Of a stretch of 64,000 nucleotides of DNA, positions 1 through 12,473 are shown piece after piece. Made by a program: the position numbers and the translations under genes. The notes below the pieces were generated by a model. It saw nothing but the letters and a program-made list of their open reading frames with translations, was not told the origin of the DNA and searched no databases. The number at the start of each line of letters is the position of its first letter. The first letter of the stretch is position 1. Location of the stretch: positions 558,001-622,000 of the forward strand of contig JAIXMP010000021.1 in NCBI GenBank assembly GCA_025677815.1. Direction: 5' to 3'. The stretch comes from Phascolomyces articulosus (taxonomy: Eukaryota > Mucoromycota > Mucoromycetes > Mucorales > Lichtheimiaceae).

Positions 1-1
1 A

Positions 2-667
2 CAACATCGAGGTTCTACGTCTTTGAATCATTTTGAAAAGACCGATCATAATACGAATGCTTCGTACAGAAAGAATAGTAAAAAGCAACAACTATTGCCA
101 CCAAGCATGTCAACATCTACTTCATCCTCAACAGCGACAACAACAGTACCAGTGACAGCAATAATAAGTCATGATGAACAACAACAACAACAATCTCCTA
201 AACCATGGGTCGTTAATGAATCTTCTTTTTGGTTCCCCAGTATGAATGAAGAGTGCGAATATTTTTCAGCAGCCGCGGCAGCTGCAGCCGCTGCTGTACA
301 ACAACACCCACATCCTACTCATTTATCAAAAAATGATCTCTTGTCATCCAACCAAGAATTTCATTTTGAAACAACTCATACTACCACAACAACAACGTCG
401 CCTCATCCACTTTTGTATGCATCTTCATCCACATCCACTGTCCATTCCTCTTCTTCAGCATCGCCTTCTTCGTCTAACACACCTTTACAATCATTTCATC
501 CTTCCACTAGTAGTCACAATAACAATAGTAATAGTAGTAGTAGCATTCATGAAATGATGGTAGATCCATCATCGTATGGTCTTATGAACTTTGTCATGGA
601 GGAAGACCCTCTGATGCTCAACTATTCTCAGGAAGGAGATCCCTGGCTTGTCCATCCCCGTTTGTAA
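2..667 (+). CDS. 3' end of a low-complexity Ser/Thr/Gln/His-rich protein (partial)
   Basis: The reading frame is open from base 2 to a TAA at 665-667 and runs off the left edge, so the N-terminus is missing. The visible 221 or so residues are almost all low complexity: Gln runs, a run of nine alanines (about 269-295), Thr/Ser runs, Asn-Ser runs and a short acidic end with MVDPSSYGLMNFVMEEDPLM followed by an aromatic tail. No catalytic or fold signature is visible. Such Q/S/A-rich tails with a final acidic-hydrophobic patch are common in fungal transcription regulators, but that is only an analogy. An in-frame ATG at 23 exists; because the frame is open upstream of it I treat it as internal. 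It could also be a last exon. Product unknown. Confidence 0.6.
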   Translation, partial: QHRGSTSLNHFEKTDHNTNASYRKNSKKQQLLPPSMSTSTSSSTATTTVPVTAIISHDEQQQQQSPKPWVVNESSFWFPSMNEECEYFSAAAAAAAAAVQQHPHPTHLSKNDLLSSNQEFHFETTHTTTTTTSPHPLLYASSSTSTVHSSSSASPSSSNTPLQSFHPSTSSHNNNSNSSSSIHEMMVDPSSYGLMNFVMEEDPLMLNYSQEGDPWLVHPRL

Positions 668-1310
668 TTATAAAAAACGCACACACATAATATATATATT
701 TATGTAGCAAATATATATATAAATATATCTATTACTAATTATCAAACAAAAAAAAAAAGGCTGGTCCTTTTTCTATAATATTATCACTATCATCACCTTC
801 TGTTTTATTCTTATTTCTATTATATTTTCTCACCATAACAAACAAATTCCCATTGTTACAACATATTTTGACACACATACATATATATATTATCTATTAG
901 CATAAATAATAGGGTTCATTGCTTCATTATTTTTCTTTCTACCTTATTTATAAATAATATTATATTTCTATTTGTTTCTCTCTCATCTATAATTTAACTT
1001 ATAAATTTAAAATAATCGATCGTCCTTCTGTTGTATAATAACGAAAAAACCAGATGAAAAGATAAAAAAAAAAGTGGATGGTATTTTAATCAGGTTATAT
1101 AAAAAACATTGTATGCTGTCTGTATGTTTCGTCGATAAGTGAAGTAGTAGTAGTTTGGGAAGATGAATGAAACCTTAGGAGAGAGAGAAAAAAAATACAT
1201 ATATAGAGTGAGGAAAAGAAATATCATGGCTTTATTATCATGTATATGGATGAGATTAAATATATAAAAATCAAATAAATAAATGCTTATGAATATTTTT
1301 ACTATGATGA
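668..1310. other. Convergent 3' flanks, no gene seen
   Basis: This AT-rich spacer lies between the stop of the left-edge gene and the stop of the DDHD phospholipase on the other strand. It holds TATATA-rich runs and several AATAAA-like hexamers near both ends (for example around 1273-1284), which fits two facing polyadenylation regions. No coding-like frame or RNA gene is visible. Confidence 0.6.
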
Positions 1311-4300
1311 TTACCTTTCTTGTGATGAAGTGTCCTTATTGTTGTTATTGGTAGAAGATGCTGTCGTATCGTTATGATGATGATGATTCGATAAAGAAAT
1401 GGAAGAAGAGGAAGATGGAGTGGATGATGATGATGGAGCAGAAGAATCTCCTCCCTTTGTTGTTGTTGTCATGGCAGTCGTTTCATCTAAATTTTCTAAA
1501 CGACATACAATATGCCATAAAAGATCTTTATTTGTCCAATAAGAAAAATGAGCTCGAAGTCCCACCAAGTATTCATTAGCAATCATGCTCATAAAACTTT
1601 CTGGTTGTAGCACATGATCAATGCGTCTCCCTCCAGGGAGTTTGGCCTGTTGTTTGACGTCTTCTGCTTCTTTAGCTTTTTCATTGCCGACATCTGTGCC
1701 GACATGATTGTTATTGTTGTTGCTATTTTTATCTTCATCACCATCATGGTTACTTTTAGCCTGCGTGGCATCCATGATCACTTGCTCTTTTGACTGTCCT
1801 GGTTCAGTTACTGCTGGGCCAGGTTCAGTTATCTCTTGATTTAAATCCGACCACAGGTCATTACTACTACTACCTTGGTGTTCCTTTTTTGTTTCTGTTG
1901 TGATGGGCGATTTATTATTTGTAGTAGACGCCGTAGAAGACATCGTACTTGTTGTCATTTTGGTTGGTTCTTCTTCTTTCTTTGGATTGTTTTCTTTATT
2001 TATTTGTGGCTCTTGTTCCTGGTTTATTGCCTCTTTGTTCTTTTGTTTGTTGTAATGATCAAGTGAAAAATTGATTTGGGCTCGTTCAAATGACTCCATT
2101 CGAACACCATCGATACCTAATACTTCCACTAAATGACGTTGTTGTTTCTTGATTTTATCAACATCATGTTTGTTTTCTACTGTTTGTTTTTGCGTCATCG
2201 TCGTTGGTGCTGTAGTCGTACCAGTATGATATAATAGGGTATTCTTTTCATTATTGACTTTAAGAAATTCGTGTGTGGAACCAAATGTTCGAGATCTTGA
2301 CCGCATCACAGGCCTATTTATTTTTTCTTGTTGTTTTTGCTCGTGCTCTGCAGTGTGTAAAGTAGAATCTGAATGATTACTTCTTAATGTAAGTCCATGT
2401 TGATCCTTGTTATTGGCATCATTTTGCAGTGAATCAAAATCGATGATTCCAGATTTTCCATCATGATGTGTAACGATGGTGGTTGGTATAGCCTCAGTAT
2501 TCTTATATACTTGCTGTTCTTCTTCTTCATCTGATGTTGTCGTTGTTGCTGCAGTAGTTTCTTCTTGTTTTCCCTTTTTTAATTTACGTTGTGTGGAAGA
2601 TGAAGGAGATGAAAAATATTGAAAAAATGCATTAATGGGGGATCGAAACATGTTATTTTCTTGGTTTTGTGTTTTATTTTGTTGTTGATCGTCATCGGGT
2701 AAATTTCTCGCATGCGCAACAATCGATTCAGGCGTTTTATAATTTTGTTCCTGTTCTTGTTGTTGAAGGGTATCTTCATTATCTCCTATTTTTGCCATAG
2801 CATCAGAGGTAGTTTGCATGGTTTCAGTAATTTGTTCTGCTGCATCATTGGTCGAAGAAGGAATTTGTTCTTGTTGCTGTTGTTGTTGTGAAGTAGATGC
2901 TTTCCATGAAAAGAAAGAAAAAATCCCTGCACCTGGAATGGAAGGTAATGATGGAAATGAAAAGGATGGACCTAACGGAATCGACCGTTTCACTAATACA
3001 GCCGGATGATCTGTATAATAATCATTGATAAGAGGTTCAAAACGATACGCCTATTATAAAGTATTTGTATACATATATTATAAAAAACGTTGCGGATGAA
3101 TATTTATGCATATAGAGGATTGATAATCATAAAACTCTTCTCTATATTGGGATACTTTACCAGAGGATCAAAAGGATGAAACACGTTTTCAAATACAATA
3201 TCATGATCAGGATGATACAGTTTGGGTGTTTGATTTCGAATCGTTAACATGGCTGCAAGTGGTGATCCAAATCCGAAAAAGTAGCTTGGTTTGAAATCCA
3301 ATTTGGAATATTTAACATCTATTTTACGATATTCTGCTTCTTCTTCGGGTGTTTCAGGTTGTCGTTGATGTGATAAAATATCATAAGTAATAATACCACC
3401 TAGTCTAATAAATAGAATGTTATTATTATATATTATTATTATATCAATAATAAGAAAATAATAGTGTATAAAATTTGATGGGTGCCGACGATATATATTT
3501 GTAGAATTTAAATATTATCCACACTTATTTTTTGATAGGATGAATGAATAGATATATACTTACGAATACCCAATAATGACGATTTTGCCATTAAAATCCG
3601 GATGTTTCTCCAAAAAATTATGGTAAGAGACATTGAATAAATTGGTGACATTATCGACAATACTTTGACCTCGTTCTTTGGAAAAATAAAATAAAATATC
3701 TGCCAAATATTCATTTTCAATCAATCGAATGGTTGGAATGGATTTCAATGTGATTCGATTCATGGTTGGGTCTGTTTGTTCATGAATATGTCGATGCCAT
3801 TCAATAGGTATTAATTCTATACGAACACCATGATCAGGTACTTTGGCTTGTAATACTTGACGTGTTGTTTCTCTTAAATTATTAACTATGATAGAATTAT
3901 ATTTTTCATAAGATCATCCATTCCTTCCTTCGTATCTATCATCCTATTCAATTATTGACTTACTATGTTCATAAAAATGGCCATATTGTTCTGTTTGCTA
4001 TAGATAGAATATATAATAATCACATGGAAACAAAGTAGATATAAATTGAGTTCAACAACCGAAAACAAATACATCAATTTTTTCCCTTCTCTTTTCCCCC
4101 ACTCAATACTAATACGTATGGTCCACTCTCCTTATTATTCCCCAACTCATTCTATAAATAATATTTTACCTGGCCAATACCCTATTATCATCAAATAAAC
4201 AATATTATTAACAAACATATAGACATTTTACGTGTTGATTGACATCAATTCAAAAATGTGAGGATAGCAAAAAATAAAAATATAAAAATCAGGGTTTTTA

Positions 4301-4651
4301 TTTTGGATACTTGCATGAATAACGAATACAAGGTGATCTACTGGACTTTCAGATAATGCTTCGTCACTACAGTAAGTGTCGTCAACAGGTACTGTACCAA
4401 GTGAAGGTGATAATGGAACGGGTGTCAAATCATCTTTATAAAAAAAAACATTCATTCCATCGTCATTGGTCATTGTAAAAATAAAATGGAGGTTCGTGTT
4501 TTTTTTTTAATATGAGAAAAATATATTTATATATATTTTACTCATTTATATTTTGACATTATTGAAATAAAAAAATGTTTATACCTTCTTCTTCTAAAGT
4601 ACTTGTAGCAGAAAGTTGAGGTGAAGGAACATAAGTCGTTTCAAAAAACAT
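1311..4651 (-). CDS. DDHD-domain phospholipase (PA-PLA1 / Ddl1-like), 7 exons
   Basis: Exons on the minus strand: 4651-4585, 4433-4315, 4181-4170, 3997-3964, 3885-3564, 3404-3161, 3050-1311, giving 845 residues. The family cleaves acyl chains from phosphatidic acid and related lipids at membranes. Visible signatures are VIHGIGQ (residues 60-66), the nucleophile motif GYSLGG (Ser185) and the four DDHD metal-site residues: Asp264 in HPFDP, Asp744 in RIDH, His767 in RAHFSYW and Asp775 in NKDL. About 450 residues of Gln/Ser/Thr/Lys/Asn-rich low complexity sit inside the DDHD domain, between AYRFEPLI and RIDHVLQ. The N-terminus is short for the family, so an upstream exon may be missed. Exon 3 is only 12 nt (GIGQ), and intron 2 needs a GC donor. 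A start at the ATG near 4473 would remove intron 1 but reads through its acceptor region. Confidence 0.9.
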
Positions 4652-6970
4652 ATAAAAAAAGGAGATTGAGTACTAAGGAGAAGAAAATAAAAAACAGACA
4701 ATCAAAAAAAAAATAGAGAGAGAGAGAGAATGAAGAGGAATGAAGAAGAAAGAAAAAGTGAGAAAAACTAAAGTGGCTGTCAAGTATTCGTCTCTCTTTT
4801 TTTTTTGGGGGGTATATTTGAAAGATGTGCGTATTACTTTTGAGTCTAATGTGCCAAGCTATTATGTTAGTTACATAATAAACCCTATTCTTTTAATAAC
4901 AAGAATTCTCTTTTTCCTCCCCCACATAACTAATGTAATACAACAACATGCAGTTATCCATTTCTTCTTCTTTCTTCCATTTCACGTCGCTTTATTCTCA
5001 TTCATGTTAAAATGATATAGTGTTATATCATATATATATAAACCCTGGTATAATTGAAAATGTTTGGTATTTATATTAAAACTCTCTTATGACAAAGAAG
5101 GAGATAGATGGCGACAGACGTTAAACTAAAATTGTTTCATTAATCTGCATGCAGAAAAGACTTGTTTTACACTCTATACGTATCATAATAAAAAAAAGTA
5201 TATGTCAATGGGGTCATTATTATATATAAAGATATAATACCAATGTACCTAATAATCCTTCCTGTGAATACACAAATGTAAACCTCGATACATTCTTGCT
5301 ACTATTCAAGAATATGTGTGATGTCATAAAAAGTCTCACATGCAGTAATATTTGATTTAAGCCAAGTTTTTTTTTTTTTTAACAAGGTAACACGAAGAAG
5401 GGAGTGAAGCATCTGTTGTGTCGTTTAGGGATTGAGCCACGTTTAATTATATGGAAAATAAATCCCACGCTTTAAAGTTTATTCATATGGAAAATTAAAT
5501 TTTTATGTCAATCATCCTAACAATAAAGGATTATTTATATATCATCGTGTTTTAACTTGATTGGACTTATCTAATAACATCGAGAGCTGGTCTATACACT
5601 TTGCAGTCCTTATTTCATAAATATAACATTGTTCATCCAAACCCATCATCATCAAACTACTACCCACTTCTTATATTCTTAATTATTATGGGTAGTATAG
5701 ATAATTTCCCCTTTCATTATTATTGGAAAATCTACGATGATCCATTACATAAAAGTAGGAATCAATGCTAGATATTATATTTCAGGTATAAACAATAATA
5801 ACACACAACAACACAAAAATAAATCAGTATAAACCACCAAGGGATCGCATTACCAATTTCATATATCTAAACGTCATTGAAATATAACGTTAAATATATT
5901 AGTGGCAGTTTGTATATATCAAAAGTATATATACTAAGTGATAATCCCGTTCTTGTCACTATGATACTGTCGTCTACTATTAGATAGCATTTGTATCTAA
6001 TGCTAATAATCGTAAACTCTAATTTATCATAAAAATCAAACTTCTCGTAACCAGATGTTTTTTTTTTGCTCCAATATAATATGTAATATAAGCTCATTCA
6101 TAGCATTTGTTCTTACATTTCGTCGTTAGCATTAGCAGCAACTGAACACTAGACAACTGCAATTTTAATACAATGCTATTCGACATAGTAACATGTGAAA
6201 TATCTGATATCTAACTTATTCAATTGTTGAAAGTTGCTCTAGATAGAATAATATGGCTGGTGATGTTACAGTTTACTATATTCTAGCAGGATGTAATAAC
6301 AGATAAGAATACAGTAATTCAAATAGGACATTTCTGTATTTATTGTCGACCTTGACAATATAAACTAAACAGGTAATATTAAGAAGAAAGCACTATATAT
6401 CCGTCACGTTTCCTTTTTTTTCCCATCACCAGTTAAACATTTGATAATTCATTATTATCCAAGCGATTCAAAAGGACCTTGTACTAACTACTATAATAAA
6501 TTGAATAGAAAAATATGCTGTGATTATAAATGACCATTATGATAATTATTGATGAATGGACTTAGAAGGGAGATCATGTGTAACCTCGAAACGAATTCAA
6601 ACGTTATAAATAATTGCTGATGATGATGACTTGAAGAGGATTGATATTTTTTTTGTCGCACATAAAAAAATAATGCGTCGGTGTAAAAAAAAAAGACCAG
6701 AAATGAAACAGCGATTATCTCTTTTGTACTTTCTAACGGCCTTTCTTTACATCGGATTATTATGAATGATAGATGTAACATTATATTACGGCGATAATAA
6801 GATATAATACGTGAAGAAGTCAATTATTTAATAATGAAGAATGCATATAATATATATATATAGTATCTAATATATATAAATTTGTTATAGAAAGAGTTAT
6901 AAATACTTTTTTAGCTACATTCTTTATAAGGTAATGTTACTAACTTTGGAATTAAGATACTTTTTTATTG

Positions 6971-6996
6971 ACACACACACACACACACACACACAC
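6971..6996. repeat. (AC)13 microsatellite
   Basis: Thirteen uninterrupted AC dinucleotides in an otherwise AT-rich intergenic stretch. A typical polymorphic simple repeat. Confidence 0.95.
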
Positions 6997-7336
6997 GCTA
7001 CTGTTATCTTTATAAAATATCTCATCATCATGGGAGGTGTAACTAATATGTGTGTCAAGTAGCACCATGATTTTTTCTTTAAATGAAATAAATATAAGCC
7101 AAAAATGACAGGAAACTCGTTTGTTGTTTACTACTCAGCGTGCAAGTGATTGAAGCACACAATCAATGGATAAATATTCTTCAATTCGATCATCAATATT
7201 CATCTTGCATGATAAATATATTATAGAACAAGTAGAATATTATTTCGGAGACACATGCTGCTTAAAATTGATTCATAATAAAAGATGAGTAGAATGAGTC
7301 TAAAATATAGAAATTTTTGATGATTATTACATACAG

Positions 7337-7368
<32 letters not shown>
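7337..7368. repeat. T20-A12 homopolymer junction
   Basis: Twenty T residues run directly into twelve A residues, a self-complementary tract able to form an AT hairpin and likely to exclude nucleosomes. It is not next to any recognised gene end. Confidence 0.9.
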
Positions 7369-7370
<2 letters not shown>

Positions 7371-8060
7371 ATCTATCATCATTTCAATAGCTTTTATACG
7401 CGTTTACTTATTTTTCACACACTATAATTTTTTATGATAATGATCATGGTAACTAAAAGATATCTGTATTCTTCTTTTATATATTCACACTCGGGATATT
7501 TCATTATTGTGTATCACAATGAAATCATTTTCGATCATAAGCGGATATGGAAATTCTTCCATATATATACTTTTTTCTCCTTCTTTCTTATAAAGAAGTA
7601 TCGTTACTATGAACTATCAGGTTTAGTATGAAAGTAATATATACCAAAAATATAGATAAAAAGGAAAGGTAAAAGATACAAGAAGTGTTTGTATCAATAA
7701 AGTGAAATGTGGAGAGAGAAAGAAGTAGTAGTAGTAGTAGAAGAAGAAGAAACAAGAATCAATCGAACCATTCTTTTTTCTTATTACATCTGATGATGAT
7801 GGGCAAGTTTGGTAACTATGAACGCTATTAGGAATTAAGCTACACAAACTGCTTGTTTAGTGTAACTTTGAAAATGGTTATTATTTATTATTATTCAGCT
7901 CCGCACTCACTTCTAAACATCTTAAGAGTTTTTTTTTTATCTTATAGAGATTATTCTTAGTGTAATCAATTTATACAGGCAAAAAGACGCCCACACCTCT
8001 CCTTACATAAAGTAGTTGTGGTGACCCACCACTGTTAAACCCAACTCATTGTTCAAATTT

Positions 8061-8121
8061 CCCATTTCTCCCTGTTTTTCCTTTCTCTTTCTTCTTTTTT
8101 CTCTCTCTCTCTCTTTTTTCC
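8061..8121 (+). promoter_or_regulatory. CT-rich pyrimidine tract upstream of the Kelch-kinase start
   Basis: About 60 nt of nearly pure C/T on the plus strand, ending some 50 nt before the ATG at 8169. Pyrimidine tracts of this kind commonly precede transcription start sites in filamentous fungi. The assignment is from position and composition only. Confidence 0.4.
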
Positions 8122-8168
8122 TTACATTTATATATCTTTTTTTTCATCATATTTCTTATAAATACTTT

Positions 8169-11100
8169 ATGTTTCGTCAACACCCGGTAGTACTGTGGTG
8201 GACGTTTCTGGCTCTCCTTAATGGTATTGTCAATGCACAACTAGGAGACGTTCAAACTGACGTACAATGGAGAGCAGGCCACGCGGCTGGTAAAAAAAAC
8301 ACTTTTATTTCTTTAACAACAAAATTACTCCATGGCCATTCACCATGTCAGCCATGGGAAATTTCAATCGATTGAAAATAAATAACACTTTTTTTTTCCT
8401 TCTTTAATAAATTAGCATTTCTCGATCCCTATGTCATATTATACGGTGGTTCAGAAGACACGAGTAAAAGTTATAATGACCAAGTCCAAGGTTCTAATAG
8501 TGTATGGGTATGGAATTCACACAATGGATCTTGGTACAATTTTGCCCATCAACAAGATATGCGACCTCAAGTATATATCGGAGCAACGACTTTACCAAGT
8601 TCTGGTCAAATGATTGTCGTTGCTGGAAACACAACTCAGGGCGGATCTTCTGGGATGCTTCAAAAATTTGATATCAATAATTGGAGTTGGAGTTTCCCAT
8701 CTTCAAGTAAGTTTATATAACCAACCCTTTCGTTTCCCTTCTTCTTCCCCTTTTCGTTCAAAAAAAATCATCCCCCTGAAAAATTTTATTTATTAATATA
8801 TCATTCACACACTACCAAAAAAAGAAATATACCTCTTTATATATGCAAAAAAAAAGAAACTCAATCCTATCAATCAATCGATCAATCAATCAATTATCTT
8901 CTCTTCTCCTTTCCACTTCTCTTCTTTATACATAATGAATGAAAGAATCAAAAAAAAAGTTTAAATTTTTAATCAATCATTTTTTTTTATAAAATAGGTA
9001 CATCCTCACCAGAACGTACAGCACAATTTGCAATTACAACTGTCAATAATACTGTCTATACCTATGGCGGTTCTTCCGTCGATTCGAATGGTTATCCACA
9101 AGCAAATTCCGTTCAAAACAGTCTTTATACATTAGATGCAAATTCTTTCGCTTGGACATCAGGTTCCAATGGTCAAGCTATTACAGGGCATTCAACTTGT
9201 TATGTTCCTTCTTGTAATTGTTTAGTTGTATTTGGTGGTACACCTACAGGAAGTGGAGATGCAGCAACTGCGGTTCGTATTCATAATAGAAAAAAAACAC
9301 AATGAAATAATTATGGATAGATTAATTAACATAATGAATATATAGAATGTTGTCATCTATGATTTAGGCACTCGTGCATGGAATTTACAAGTGACAGTGA
9401 GATCCACGAGCGGAGCTCCAGGAGCACGTCGATTACATACAGCTAATTGCATGCAGGATAAAATGATCGTTTACGGTGGTGGTACTGCACAACCTTTTGA
9501 TTCGGATGTTTGGGTTCTTGATGCTTCTAATTATCCTACTTTTACTTGGGAACGAAAAGATATGACCAATAAAGATCAAGGACCCAGTACTCGCATGGGT
9601 AAAAAAAAACCATCATCATCATTATCATCATATTAAACTAATTAACTTTTTTTCGAAACTGACTAAAAAATTTTTAATGAATTTTTTTTTTACATGTGTA
9701 GGTCACACGGCTGTTCTTGATAGTACGAATGAAAAGATCTACATCTATGGTGGATGGGGCAGTAGTGCAACAGGCGATTCCAACATGTATGCATTGGATA
9801 CAAAAGCATGGAGTTGGACACGTATTCCAACCACCGGTTTGAATCAACAAAATAAAGGTGATGACAATGACGGTAGTAATGTAGGTACCATTGTAGGTGC
9901 CGTCGTTGGATCCGTTGGAGGTATTCTTTTATTTGGTGCCATTTTATTCCTTTTCTGGCGACGAAGACGTAATCAACGACGTCAACAAGAAGACGACCGA
10001 TCCGAAAAAACAGACGATGCTCATTATTACAACAATCATCCACATTATTGGACCCAAGATGGTCAAAGTGATAATGGTGGTGGCGGTGGGTATCCTCGCT
10101 CCTCGTACGATATGATGGATTCACCTACAAATATGAACGGCGGCATGTACATGAATGGTCGTAAACGTGCTTCCAAAGCATTAACGGGAACCCTCAGTCA
10201 TCATGATTCTATCATGGGCGTTCGATCAGAATTGGGTGACACAGATCGGGTCATGACAGGTGTGCTTGAAGAATTGGGTTCACCCACTGATAGTGCAAGT
10301 GATCAGGCCACTTATTCCAATGGTACCCGTAGTTTCCGTGATTCTCGACATGCCAGTAAACAATTATTGATTCCTTCGAGCGAATTACGCAGTGCACAAA
10401 CACCCAACGAAGTCGTTTCACAAAAACCTAATGAATTCTCCATGCCAGCATCACGATTCGCTGCTAATGCCACAGGTGCTGGTATTCCTATTGAACATTA
10501 TAATCCACAAAGTCCTGCATCAATTACTGCTACCGTCGGTGGTGCAGGTGCACCTTTAAGTAGTAGTATGGAAGTATTACGTAGTATACAAACAGACAAT
10601 ACAACCGGTGCAACCCATGGAGATGATGAGGAAAACCGAACTCGTGATGGTAGAGTCGTTGTTACTCATGCAACCCATGATGGTGCTGGACGAAAGAGTC
10701 AAGACGATGATAATGTTGAATCTGTATCATTCCAAGCGCAAAGTGCAACAGGTCCTATTCGATACATTCCTCCTTCAAGTCAGCAATTCAGTTTAGCGAC
10801 AACAACAACAGCTAGTGCTGCCACTCATGGTAATAATGATGGACGCAATGTACCCCTGACACATCATCAATATCCATCTTCCAATATGAGCAGTGTTCCT
10901 GTGGCTCGACCTATTACTCCTGACCCCGAAGATCAAAGCAATCGAGGATCTGTTCAACGATATCAACCCATGGGTGGTGAAGGTCAAGAAAATATTTATG
11001 AATCTGTGAGTCCACTTGAAATGCTTGCTGCTCTTGGTCGTATCGAAAATAACAACAATGGTAATAACGGTAATCACGAAAATGGAACCACAACTACTAC

Positions 11101-12473
11101 AGGTGATGAACAACGAAGTGCTGTTACATCAAGTGAAGCCGCAGTCAATACATCCACACCAAGCAGCAGTAATCTAACAGAAGATACAAGTCGAGACACA
11201 GATCATAGTGGAAGCAAACGACCCCAGTCATCTTCATCTCCACTCGCGAATAATAGTAAAGAATTGACGACAGAACAACAAAATCGATTTACCGCTCTCA
11301 ACCCACTCATCAGCATGTTACCACGACGCTACCAAATCGACAGATCTACACCACCAATTATCGGTCCAATGAATAGTGTATTATTCGTTGACAAGACAGA
11401 TAAAGACGATCAGCATCTTGATGTAGTCATTAAATCCTTTGGTCGACGTGAAGCTTGGGAACGTGAATGTCGAACATTGATTAAATTAAAATCATCTCAT
11501 GTTGCTGAACTTTTAGAAGTACTTACCATCCAAGATGAAAGTCGTACTCCATTACCACGACGTTCCAGCAATGCCGATCAAGACAATTCCAATGATGATG
11601 ATTATGATTTGAGTACATTGGAAGACGAACCACGAAACGATGATGATGATAAGATCAAATATGCGACCGTCCTTGAACGATTGGATGAAACGTTGAGTTC
11701 TGCCGTTCGACGTGCACGATCAGAAAAATACAGTTGGACACGAGAACAAACACGCGACATTGCTCGAAACGTTGTCGAGTGTCTTGCTTGGTGTCATTCA
11801 CGAGGCATTGCTTTTTGTGATTTGAAACCAAGTAACATCATGCATCGTAAAGGCGAACAATGGAAATTGATCGATTTTGAAGCAAGTCGAACCATTGGTG
11901 AAGAATGCGTGGGTGTTATTACACCACGCTATTGTCCTCCTGAAGTCGCTCGTGCCACAACCTATGGTCTTGAAGGAGCCAATGGTGTCGTTGCTACACC
12001 TAGTGTTGATCTTTGGGCCCTTGGATGTGTCATTTTTGTAAGTCATTTATTTTTGTGATACTTGGAATGATAATCTATGTATATTAATTAACAAAAATTT
12101 TCACGTCCATGTAGGAATTGGAAACAAAACACGCTCTTTTTGCAAGCAGTATCAAGGATGAAACAATTTTACATTTCGTATCTCACCCATCCCCATCAAC
12201 ACCCATTTTGAACAATGGTCTTCGTTGGAATGAACATAAAGAACTTTATATCCCTAATCTGGAACGCAAGATACCAGATACTCGAACACGACAAATTGTT
12301 AAAATGTTACTTTCACGAGACCCAACAAAACGTGGCAATGCTTCTACTTTATTGGTAAGTTTTTTTTTTTTGACATGGATAGCATTTTATTGATCATACC
12401 TCCCCCCCAATGCATTATTTTTAACTCATTTTTTTCATATTTATAGGAACATCCCTATTTCCAAAAACATTAA
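8169..12473 (+). CDS. Receptor-like protein: signal peptide, Kelch propeller, TM helix, protein kinase domain
   Basis: Exons 8169-8289, 8416-8706, 8998-9272, 9346-9598, 9702-12037, 12115-12354, 12447-12473; 1180 residues. The start is chosen because it gives a clean signal peptide (VVLWWTFLALLNGIVNA). The ectodomain has about six Kelch strands ending in double glycine (ILYGGS, IVVAGN, YTYGGS, VVFGGT, IVYGGG, IYIYGG). A membrane span at about 373-398 is followed by WRRRRNQRR. A disordered linker runs to about residue 850, then a kinase domain to the C-terminus. Kinase landmarks: Lys891 in VVIK, Glu902, catalytic Asp1020 in FCDLKPSN, Asp1038 in DFE, PPE in place of APE, and a C-lobe ending in RDPTKRG. 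The glycine loop is not canonical. Catalytic Lys, Glu and both Asp are present, so it may be active. The architecture implies a plasma-membrane receptor kinase; ligand and substrate are unknown. Confidence 0.88.

Larger units (their letters stand above)
4652..8168. other. Long intergenic region, no gene supported
   Basis: This is 3.5 kb of AT-rich DNA between divergently arranged genes (the phospholipase leaves leftward, the Kelch-kinase rightward). Short open frames on both strands have unbalanced composition (poly-Phe, poly-Tyr, poly-Lys) and no motif I recognise. Contents I can name are an (AC)13 microsatellite, a T20A12 tract and a CT-rich tract just before the next gene, each listed separately. 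Promoters of both neighbours must lie near the ends. Confidence 0.5.

Noticed and set aside
4300..4320. GT donor at 4310 in the phospholipase gene instead of the GC donor at 4314
   Set aside because: It would replace VIHGIGQ by VIHARVLA and lose a family-defining motif.
8049..8168. Upstream in-frame extension of the Kelch-kinase gene
   Set aside because: There is no ATG in it, and the start at 8169 yields a normal signal peptide.
9690..11113. Minus-strand open frames opposite the Kelch-kinase gene (such as 9690-10124 and 10793-11113)
   Set aside because: They are antisense shadows of the large exon 5, with His/Tyr/Cys-rich random composition and no start or splice logic.
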